DNA from: Candidatus Zixiibacteriota bacterium
GTDB lineage: Bacteria; Zixibacteria; MSB-5A5; SM1-73
Assembly (NCBI GenBank): GCA_023129805.1
Contig: JAGMBK010000036.1
Location: 1-14,040 of the forward strand
Reading direction: 5' to 3'
Length of the DNA stretch: 14,040 nucleotides
A program made the translations under genes and the position numbers. This document shows, in pieces, positions 1 to 5,934 of this stretch. The first letter of the stretch is position 1. Each line of letters starts with the position of its first letter. The notes under the pieces were generated by a model. That model did not search any database, was not told where the DNA came from, and saw only the letters and a program-made list of their open reading frames with translations.

Positions 1-281
1 AGTTTTGGCAATTCTTCACTTCTTATTGCGTCTATCTCTTGCCAAAAGATTTTTTCGGCTTCCGAGTTTTTAACCACTTTCTGTTTAAGTTGGATAGCTT
101 TTAAGGCATCCCGGATTTTCGGCTTACAGGAGTTCTCTTCCAGTGTTTTAATGCTCTTGTCGATTAGTATTTCTAAGAGCTTCAAGTCCTTAGGCTCTTC
201 GCATGAACAAAGCTCAGGGTCTGCGACCTTTTTGTCGTCCGAATTTGGAGCCTGTGGATCGGTATCAATTATATGGTTCAT
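1..281 (-). CDS. Hypothetical protein, 3' end cut by window edge
   Basis: I do not recognise this protein. The reading frame is open from the ATG at 281 to the left edge, giving 93 complete residues beginning MNHIIDTDPQAPNSDDKK. After a polar N-terminus with a CSCEEP cluster it is rich in Lys, Glu and Leu (KDLKLLEILIDKSIKTLEEN, then KAIQLKQKVVKNSEAEKIFW), so it is probably an alpha-helical soluble protein. A second in-frame ATG lies upstream at 302. I prefer 281 because the stop codon of the preceding small ORF overlaps it as ATGA, the usual arrangement of translationally coupled genes. No signal peptide or membrane segment is visible in the part present. It could belong to a mobile element, but nothing here proves that. 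Confidence 0.55.
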   Translation of the reverse strand, partial: MNHIIDTDPQAPNSDDKKVADPELCSCEEPKDLKLLEILIDKSIKTLEENSCKPKIRDALKAIQLKQKVVKNSEAEKIFWQEIDAIRSEELPK

Positions 282-381
282 ATCAAACTCGTATGAGTGC
301 ATACGCACATCTTTTCCGCACAACGTAGAATGTCTACAAAACTTTCGACTCCGTCAGGGGGAGTTTCTGTGCATACATCAT
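278..381 (-). pseudogene. Small ORF with an apparent 1-nt frameshift
   Basis: A possible start is the ATG at 381, preceded by GGGAG at 8 nt. That frame reads MMYAQKLP and then leaves the track at a run of five C (minus strand; GGGGG at 357-361), stopping at 334. In another frame, from the same run onward, the sequence reads PDGVESFVDILRCAEKMC and ends at a TGA (278-280) that overlaps the ATG of the next gene as ATGA. Adding one C to the run would join the two parts into a protein of about 34 residues. Function is unknown. The ATGA overlap is the main support. It may be a real decayed gene, a sequencing slip in a homopolymer, or chance. The first frame stays open up to 528, but no ribosome site supports a longer start. 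Confidence 0.3.
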
Positions 382-543
382 ATATTCATCTCCCATAAAC
401 GGTGGAGCTATCCTTTTGACCATTGAAGTTATGGTGATTTTGGGAAGTGTCCTCTGATGCATCGACATTAGGAAATGCCGATGCGGTTCCTCAACCAGCT
501 TCGGGAATTCCGGTTCCCAAAGCATCACTAATGAGTATTTGAT

Positions 544-732
544 ATGGAGTCAATCTTAATCATTGTTGCTGTAATTGCTTTCATTGTAGCGTGCGGAGTA
601 GTATCTGACCTAGTTGATTCAAGCGAAGAGGAGAAAGATCGAGAAGCAAATGGCGCAACAGCTTGGACCCATACTGAAAGAAACCTCAAGGTCTATTACT
701 GCATTAGACTCACATTTTCCCACAATATCTGA
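544..732 (+). CDS. Possible small single-pass membrane protein
   Basis: The 62-residue ORF begins MESILIIVAVIAFIVACGVV, a clean hydrophobic segment (residues 4-20), followed by a strongly charged stretch SEEEKDREANG. This looks like a small inner-membrane protein with an acidic cytoplasmic tail. No clear Shine-Dalgarno sequence precedes the ATG. The last 37 bases are antisense to the 3' end of pyrF, and the tail after about residue 48 looks non-native, so the gene may be a truncated remnant joined to the convergent operon. Function is unknown. The membrane segment is visible; that it is expressed is inference. Confidence 0.35.
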   Translation: MESILIIVAVIAFIVACGVVSDLVDSSEEEKDREANGATAWTHTERNLKVYYCIRLTFSHNI

Positions 733-1418
733 GCTGCTCTCCTCCTGTCTCTTTCGGCGTAAATCCCTCTTCCCACGATAGCATAACTACTATGCGGCTT
801 CACTGCGTTGAATGCAGCGATGATATCACCACCCTGCCCTTTTCCAATACCGGGGAACAAGAACTTGGGTTCTTTTAGCACCTTTTCAATGTCGGCACAA
901 TATCTTTTCATGCTCTCAAGTCTGGTTCCAGGAATAACATAATATTCGACTCCGAGTTGGGTAGCGTCTTTATACATTCTATCAGTTCCGTTATCCGTTA
1001 TATACCCACCCTCTTTTTCAAGGTATCCTTGGTGTGTCATCTCGCCACCCACAATTGGAGTCAATTCCGTTCTCCTGCAACCTTCCACTATCGCTGTTAA
1101 CGTTTTGGGGCCAGATTGTGGAAATATGATTATTCCTGAAATTCCATTTTGTTTCAGGTTGTCTAGAATCCTTCCGCCACATATCTCCGGAATGTCAGTG
1201 CCAAACTTTTGATGATCGTATAAGATCGGAAGCGAAGTTGAATTTCTAATTGCCTTGGTGACTTTCTTCACTCCGAATGGGATGGTAAGACTAATACCAA
1301 TTTTATAACCCTGAATAAAATCCAACTCGCATGTCATTTCAACTAGAGAAGATAAGTCTTCTATTGTATCCAAGTCACACGCAACTATAATGCCATTCTT
1401 TCTATGGAAAAGATTCAT
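696..1418 (-). CDS. pyrF: Divergent orotidine 5'-phosphate decarboxylase
   Basis: The enzyme decarboxylates OMP to UMP, the last step of de novo pyrimidine synthesis, in the cytoplasm. The 240-residue protein shows the family's TIM-barrel landmarks: VACDLD (residues 12-17), YKIG with K39, a D-K-D catalytic patch at D68/K71/D75 (YDHQKFGTDIPE), the phosphate-loop motif PGIGKGQGGD (189-198) and VGRGIYAERD (215-224). In ordinary OMP decarboxylases the patch is spaced D-x-K-x-x-D; here each gap is one residue longer, which marks a divergent subfamily. The ATG at 1418 has a good AGGAG site 7 nt upstream and starts 10 nt after the stop of the preceding gene. It is the last gene of the five-gene operon. 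Family assignment is firm; activity on OMP is likely but not certain because of the altered patch. Confidence 0.85.
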   Translation of the reverse strand: MNLFHRKNGIIVACDLDTIEDLSSLVEMTCELDFIQGYKIGISLTIPFGVKKVTKAIRNSTSLPILYDHQKFGTDIPEICGGRILDNLKQNGISGIIIFPQSGPKTLTAIVEGCRRTELTPIVGGEMTHQGYLEKEGGYITDNGTDRMYKDATQLGVEYYVIPGTRLESMKRYCADIEKVLKEPKFLFPGIGKGQGGDIIAAFNAVKPHSSYAIVGRGIYAERDRRRAAQILWENVSLMQ

Positions 1419-1428
1419 CTTATGGCTC

Positions 1429-2115
1429 CTACCTCGACAGAATGTCGTATAGCCAGCTTCCTAAGGCCGACACTATGACGCCTAGAATGAATCCAGCAAC
1501 CAGAGATGCGAGATTAATCGCTCCCACAACTTTGTAGGCAATTCTGAAATCTGGGAAGACATCTCTGAAAGGAATGCGGATAGTCCCTTTGGTCTCATCA
1601 GAGTCACTCTCCGTGCCGATGGTCAATATCTCATAGGGGGATCTGCGTCGTGTCAACCAGCCGATTATAGTGGAAACAACTCTCTTAACTGGCGAAGTTA
1701 TTCTAGGAAGGTGGATTAAAAACTCAGTCGATACCGGATTAAGAAAATGTGACTTAAAACCGAAGTCTAAAGAATTTGCACCAAATATCTTTCGTACCAT
1801 GTTGGACTGCTGAAATTTTATATCTACGATGACAGGTGATTGACCTTCATTTACATGCTTTCGAATATCCTTCAGTTCCAGACAATATAGCATATTTTCG
1901 CCGTCCAGCCCATAGTTTTGCGGGAGTTGCTTTTTTTCTACCCATGTGGTGAAATCCCTGAAATTTGTCTCGGGCAACAATAGCAGGATACTGTCATGAA
2001 TTGTGGGGACCGCACAGTCAAGAAAGAAGACCTCGATCGTGATATGGTGATTAGCTTTGTCTCTGTTGACAAATTCAACGGTCCACCTTACCTGTGTAAG
2101 CAGGGATTGTGTCAA
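1429..2115 (-). CDS. Unknown protein with C-terminal membrane anchor
   Basis: I do not recognise this 228-residue protein. It appears to start at TTG (2115), with AGGGG 10 nt and AGGA 2 nt upstream; no ATG is available near the 5' end. Residues 1-190 are soluble and look beta-rich (HITIEVFFLD, SILLLLPETN, PVIVDIKFQQ, EFLIHLPRIT), with a basic patch WLTRRRSP near residue 153 and an acidic turn TESDSDETKG. Residues about 196-220 (VVGAINLASLVAGFILGVIV onward) form one glycine-rich hydrophobic segment, followed by only a few residues. This suggests a protein anchored in the membrane by its C-terminus, with the bulk in the cytoplasm and no signal peptide. It lies between pyrE and pyrF with gaps of 18 and 10 nt, so it is co-expressed with them. 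It could tether or sense the UMP-forming pair, or be the effector; both are inference. Confidence 0.75.
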   Translation of the reverse strand: MTQSLLTQVRWTVEFVNRDKANHHITIEVFFLDCAVPTIHDSILLLLPETNFRDFTTWVEKKQLPQNYGLDGENMLYCLELKDIRKHVNEGQSPVIVDIKFQQSNMVRKIFGANSLDFGFKSHFLNPVSTEFLIHLPRITSPVKRVVSTIIGWLTRRRSPYEILTIGTESDSDETKGTIRIPFRDVFPDFRIAYKVVGAINLASLVAGFILGVIVSALGSWLYDILSR

Positions 2116-2133
2116 TTCCTATTGCCCCTCTTG

Positions 2134-2763
2134 CTATTCGAGTTCGTCTATTCCAACCTTCTCAAGATCACGAGGAGTCTCATAGAACCAGTGAAACTTG
2201 ATTCCCTTTTGTGTAAACTCCTGTGAATCAAATTCACTGCTACGAGTATAAGCAATAATGTCTGTTACCTTCACACCATTGGATTCAGCTGCTCTTACGG
2301 CTTCTAAGACCTCTGAACCAGTCGTGCAATGATCCGTAAGGATAATGCAAGTTGCTTGGCAAGCTCTATTTTCACCTATCCTCCCCTTCTGTAAAGGAAT
2401 CTTGAGTCTTTCGTGGCTAATATCTTTGCCCGGTCTAATCGCCACGTTGGGGGTATCTGTAAGGATAGATATTGCTCCAGCGAGTCTGATGGTTCCTACT
2501 GTACCCCCCTCAGATTTGTCGATGAATCCCAGAAAATCGATATTCCGTTGTTTAGTTATTTCCTCAATTCTGTCAGCATATAGCTGAGTCGTCACCCTGC
2601 ATCTCACCGGGTCATTAGCTATATTGTCAAAGTCCACATACCAAGGCGCTTCTCGGCCACTCCTATATCGATGTGTGCTCCTTTTCACGACCCCTTCCAG
2701 CGTGAAGTAATCTCTAGCCATCTCGTAAATCTCATTAATTCTTTGTTTCCTTGCTAGTTTCAT
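2134..2763 (-). CDS. pyrE: Orotate phosphoribosyltransferase
   Basis: The enzyme joins orotate to PRPP to give OMP, the substrate of the pyrF product two genes downstream. The type I phosphoribosyltransferase signature is CIILTDHCTTGSEV (about residues 139-152 from the ATG). The TTG turn and one acidic residue of the PRPP motif are kept, but the first acidic position is Thr and the next hydrophobic position is His, which is unusual. Upstream are IDKSEGGTVGTIRLAG and VAIRPGKDISHERLK, matching the family's substrate loop and the flexible Lys/His catalytic loop. The length (209 aa) is normal. The ATG at 2763 is chosen over a GTG at 2769 because AGGGG sits 5 nt before it. It starts 19 nt after the stop of the 142-aa gene. 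Pairing with pyrF in an operon with a regulator suggests a dedicated route to UMP. Confidence 0.85.
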   Translation of the reverse strand: MKLARKQRINEIYEMARDYFTLEGVVKRSTHRYRSGREAPWYVDFDNIANDPVRCRVTTQLYADRIEEITKQRNIDFLGFIDKSEGGTVGTIRLAGAISILTDTPNVAIRPGKDISHERLKIPLQKGRIGENRACQATCIILTDHCTTGSEVLEAVRAAESNGVKVTDIIAYTRSSEFDSQEFTQKGIKFHWFYETPRDLEKVGIDELE

Positions 2764-2782
2764 GTTCACCCCTGGATTAAAG

Positions 2783-3211
2783 TTATGATAGGAATTGCTC
2801 TATATTCTCATCGACTTCTGATACTATGATATAATAAGACTTGATAGTTGTGAAAAGTGCTTCAAGCATCTCTAAATTTTCTCTCGGTTCCGAGAATAGC
2901 GAAGAAATCAAAAAATGACCAAGGCTCTGGAGGAAGTTTGATCTTATAATAACCTCGGAAGGGAATCCAAAGCCTGCATCAGTGGCAAAATTACCGAAAA
3001 GGTCACGCACTAATTTCTTGGTCACATATAGAACTGCCACCTCACGGTCATTGAGTTGTTTGGCTACCGACGGTAGGTCAATATCCAAAACACTCCCCCT
3101 GAGGAGAAATAAACTATCAATGTTTCCATCTTCCAATCCCCTCGCAGAGCTTTTGATATCGTTAATAATCTTTTGCAGCCTTTCCTCTGTGCTTGTGTCT
3201 TGGTCTGCCAT
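2783..3211 (-). CDS. Hypothetical 142-aa soluble protein
   Basis: I do not recognise this protein. It has a charged N-terminal helix (DTSTEERLQKIINDIKSSAR), then DSLFLLRGSVLDIDLPSVAK, REVAVLYVTKKLVRDLF and a C-terminal part that looks helical (EMLEALFTTIKSYYIIVSEV). No signal peptide, membrane segment or catalytic motif stands out. It is the second gene of the operon, starting 22 nt after the regulator's stop and ending 19 nt before pyrE's ATG. No strong Shine-Dalgarno site is seen before the ATG at 3211, so its translation may depend on the upstream gene. The position suggests a partner of the regulator or of OPRT; that is inference only. Confidence 0.75.
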   Translation of the reverse strand: MADQDTSTEERLQKIINDIKSSARGLEDGNIDSLFLLRGSVLDIDLPSVAKQLNDREVAVLYVTKKLVRDLFGNFATDAGFGFPSEVIIRSNFLQSLGHFLISSLFSEPRENLEMLEALFTTIKSYYIIVSEVDENIEQFLS

Positions 3212-3233
3212 GTTAATTGTGATTCAGAGCTTT

Positions 3234-3491
3234 TTAAGTCTTAGCCCATTTTAATCGTGAGAATTGCTCTAACTCCAATAGATGGTAATAAGGGACAGAT
3301 TTCTTAGGTGTACCTCTCTCAATGACACCAATCAGCTTCTTAGTTGTTAATCGCTCCAGTGCCTTGACTACCTCGTTATACGTAATATCGGCTCCTTTTG
3401 CGATTTCAGGAGCAGTCAGCTGTAAATGTCCTTTGGTCGCTTTTACTTTCATGAACTTCAATATCACGTCTTCTGTATCGTTCTGTGGCAT
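3234..3491 (-). CDS. Small winged-helix DNA-binding regulator
   Basis: The 85-residue protein has the layout of a stand-alone winged helix-turn-helix: a first helix (DTEDVILKFMKVKA), a helix-turn-helix (QLTAPEIAKGADITYNEVVK, about residues 24-43) followed by ALERLTTKKLIG, and a two-strand wing (GVIERGTPKKSVPYYHLLEL). It resembles MarR/ArsR-type and other small transcription-factor domains, but I cannot name a family. It is the first gene of the pyrE-pyrF operon, just behind a consensus promoter and a 21-bp AT-rich dyad, which suggests autoregulation. The start is the ATG at 3491; the ribosome site is weak (AGAAG). DNA binding is well supported; the operator and the signal it reads are inferred. 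Confidence 0.75.
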   Translation of the reverse strand: MPQNDTEDVILKFMKVKATKGHLQLTAPEIAKGADITYNEVVKALERLTTKKLIGVIERGTPKKSVPYYHLLELEQFSRLKWAKT

Positions 3492-3511
3492 AATCTTCTA
3501 TTATGTACCTT

Positions 3512-3532
3512 ATATTATATTCTATATGATAT
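3512..3532. promoter_or_regulatory. AT-rich inverted repeat, candidate operator
   Basis: Two 9-bp arms, ATATTATAT and ATATGATAT, flank TCT and match as an inverted repeat at 8 of 9 positions. The site lies between the promoter at 3550-3578 and the regulator's ATG at 3491, where a bound protein would block transcription. The likely ligand is the winged-helix protein encoded next to it. The region is very AT-rich, so chance symmetry is possible. Confidence 0.4.
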
Positions 3533-3549
3533 CCCTTACTATTTACACC

Positions 3550-3578
3550 ATTATACGCTACCACTAATTACTTGTCAA
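3550..3578 (-). promoter_or_regulatory. Consensus sigma-70-type promoter of the pyrE-pyrF operon
   Basis: On the minus strand a perfect TTGACA (3573-3578) is followed after exactly 17 nt by a perfect TATAAT (3550-3555). Transcription would start near 3543 and run into the winged-helix gene at 3491. A fully consensus promoter would be strong if unregulated, which fits the need for a repressor encoded in the same operon. Confidence 0.8.
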
Positions 3579-3661
3579 GAAAAAAATTTATTTTTTTGTG
3601 TGTGAATCTTCCAGAGGAGTTTCAAGTTCCGCTAAATGCGATTTACGCATGAATTCGACTG

Positions 3662-5815
3662 CTACTTCAATAAAACCATCTTCCGTATCTTTTGGTAAGA
3701 GCCTGCTTTCAGCTTACAGAAATATATCCCGCTTGCCACTTCTTTTCCCTTATCATCTTTTCCATCCCAGATAACCTGATAATTTCCAGACATCATCGGC
3801 TCATTTACCAAAATCCTCACCAATTGCCCCAGAAGGTTGTAGATCCTGAGGGAGACGTACACAGTCCACGGTCCACCGTCCACAGCTTTCCCATCCCCGC
3901 CCACCACTGCAAACTGAATGATCGTTGCCGGATTAAACGGATTAGGATAATTCTGAAAGAGCGTGATCTTTTCTGGCTTTTGGGTCTCGGTCCACTCGAC
4001 AGAAGTGGTGGTGTCAATGCACAGAGTCAATGGTATAACTTTCGTTTCCAGTTGATGATTCTTGTCCCAGCTATCGATTAACAGATCAGCATGATAAATC
4101 CTCTTAGGATAGGTGAGCGGGTCAAAAGTCAAATTCAATGTTTTGTCTTCCTCTGGTAAAATTGTCCCCTCCATAGAATCTACTTTAACCCAGCTCGGTC
4201 TTATCTTTATCGCCAGCGAGTCGTGGAGATGATCTTCATTGTAAAGTACCTCCAGCCCGATGGTGCCATTGTAATTCTGTATACCAACGGTGGCAGAGTA
4301 ATCAGAATCATCGATATGAAGATAGTGAAAGGTGATCTCACCATCCGGGGTGAGAATGGTCTGGAAAGTGTAGGGACCTCCGCCGCTCGAACCAAAATGA
4401 TAAAGATTGAGATATGATATAATGGCAGAGTCGCTGTTGGAATAAAAGTAGATGGCAGAGCTATCTGTAAGTTTTAAATCGTCCCAGAAAGGCGCCACCA
4501 AGCAGTAAGGGCCCCATAGCCAGGGAAGGCTGTGGTTGGCAAAGCATTGAAACGTGTCTGTGTAGCAGGGTATGATATTGGAAAAGCTTAGCCATCCATC
4601 GGAAGCGATTCTTACACTATCGAACGTATTGCCATATTGAGGAAAAGCGAAGCCCAGATCGAAAAATCCATAATCTTCCTTATCGTCTCCACTATCGCCG
4701 AAGCATATTCCACTGGTATCAATATCCACCCATGTAAACTCCAAACCCGGTTGATGAGCGTTGTCTGTCCAGATGTAGCCGTAAGGATCTGAGCCACCCA
4801 TCCACTCTGCCTCCTCAATGCTGATTTGAATCCTAAACTTCAAAGGCAATCCACCGGAATTAGTCAACGTCAGATTATCAGGAACCTGCTCACCGGAACT
4901 TGAGTGGACAAAAAACTCGTCTCTATCCACATCCAGCACAGCTTTTCTTTTAGGAGTTGCTTGTGACTGGTTAGATCCCGGGCTTTCAGTTGGTGGGTTA
5001 ATGGAAGTGACCTGGTAAAAGTAAGTTTGATCCTCAATCACATTCCCATCCCAATATTGGAATTGTGACTCCGGAACCTGAGCGATTAAATTACTTGGAT
5101 CTACCAACCCAATCGAATCGGTGGAACCATAAACTTTGAAGCTATCCACTTCTGATGTGGTGTCACAATTTGTCGTAATCTCTGCTCGGATCATGAGATT
5201 GTAATAACTAGGATGCCATTCAAAATGGAAAAACGTTCTTTTTCCCCAGAAGGAGTTGCCCCCATTTGTCATGCTGTCCACTCCCACCAGAGGAGAGGCA
5301 GGCGAATCCTCCATCCAGTGAAAAACGATCCAGAAAACCGAATCTTCCATCAAAAGATTATGTTCTACGTCCACCCATTCTCCTTCAGATGGACCCTCTT
5401 CACCGCTGGCGGCGGCTGAAACCGAATCCAGAAAGCTATTTTGAGGGATACCTCCCGAATCCTGATTAACCGTCACAAAGAAGGGGGCTTTGAAATTGTA
5501 ATTGGTGTCATTGAGGACTCCTTGATGGGAGATGTAGATTCTTGACTTCAATAGATAGAAAGGAAGAGATGGTGAACTCATCCTGACTGCTACACAATTC
5601 TCATGCCAGGGGAGTGGCACATAAAACCCGTTTAACATTTCATCTCCATGGTAAGCTATTTCTAAAGTCTCCGGATGTGGACTGAACCAGAAAAGAGAAA
5701 CCTTTCCATCCTGATCACTGACTGCGGTCAAAAAAGTGGGTGGGAGAAGATCATCCGCAGAAGTCGACACCCATGAGATGAGAAGAAAAAATAAGGAGAT
5801 GATTGCTTTCTTTAT
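3662..5815 (-). CDS. Secreted multidomain protein with FlgD-like sorting domain
   Basis: Function is unknown, but it is an exported surface or extracellular protein. In-frame sequence from 5815 reads KKAIISLFFLLISWVSTSA, a textbook signal peptide with cleavage after SA near 5756. Its first codon is ATA, and no ATG, GTG or TTG exists upstream before the stop at 5834; the only ordinary start, a GTG at 5770, would remove most of the signal. The mature part begins with an Fn3-like stretch (PPTFLTAVSDQDGKVSLFW). A middle domain carries FDLGFAFPQYGNTFDSV, SDGWLSF and APFWDDL, seen in many FCB secreted proteins. An Ig-like segment (LPEEDKTLNLTFDP) follows, then the last ~100 residues form the FlgD-like/type A sorting domain (LFQNYPNPFNPATIIQF to IRKMVLLK), probably for type IX-like secretion. 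The sorting domain contains an unusual insertion, VGGDGKAVDGGPW. It appears to be a single-gene unit. Confidence 0.8.
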   Translation of the reverse strand: MKKAIISLFFLLISWVSTSADDLLPPTFLTAVSDQDGKVSLFWFSPHPETLEIAYHGDEMLNGFYVPLPWHENCVAVRMSSPSLPFYLLKSRIYISHQGVLNDTNYNFKAPFFVTVNQDSGGIPQNSFLDSVSAAASGEEGPSEGEWVDVEHNLLMEDSVFWIVFHWMEDSPASPLVGVDSMTNGGNSFWGKRTFFHFEWHPSYYNLMIRAEITTNCDTTSEVDSFKVYGSTDSIGLVDPSNLIAQVPESQFQYWDGNVIEDQTYFYQVTSINPPTESPGSNQSQATPKRKAVLDVDRDEFFVHSSSGEQVPDNLTLTNSGGLPLKFRIQISIEEAEWMGGSDPYGYIWTDNAHQPGLEFTWVDIDTSGICFGDSGDDKEDYGFFDLGFAFPQYGNTFDSVRIASDGWLSFSNIIPCYTDTFQCFANHSLPWLWGPYCLVAPFWDDLKLTDSSAIYFYSNSDSAIISYLNLYHFGSSGGGPYTFQTILTPDGEITFHYLHIDDSDYSATVGIQNYNGTIGLEVLYNEDHLHDSLAIKIRPSWVKVDSMEGTILPEEDKTLNLTFDPLTYPKRIYHADLLIDSWDKNHQLETKVIPLTLCIDTTTSVEWTETQKPEKITLFQNYPNPFNPATIIQFAVVGGDGKAVDGGPWTVYVSLRIYNLLGQLVRILVNEPMMSGNYQVIWDGKDDKGKEVASGIYFCKLKAGSYQKIRKMVLLK

Positions 5816-5865
5816 GCTGTAGGGCGGGCAAGTTTATCGCTTTTTTCTTTTATATCGTCGTTGCT

Positions 5866-5879
5866 GGGTAACATTACCC
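5866..5879. promoter_or_regulatory. Short perfect dyad upstream of the secreted-protein gene
   Basis: GGGTAA and TTACCC form a 6-bp inverted repeat around CA, about 50 bp before the presumed start at 5815. It could be an operator or a weak hairpin in the leader. No clear -35/-10 pair was found near it. Confidence 0.2.
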
Positions 5880-5934
5880 TGGAACATTTCTGGTGCTCTA
5901 TCTTACGTTGGCTACTGCGGATTACACGCTGCAC

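Noticed and set aside
151..426. Plus-strand ORF of 91 residues
   Set aside because: Antisense to the minus-strand gene at 1-281 and its small upstream ORF; composition is Ser/Phe-rich as expected of a shadow.
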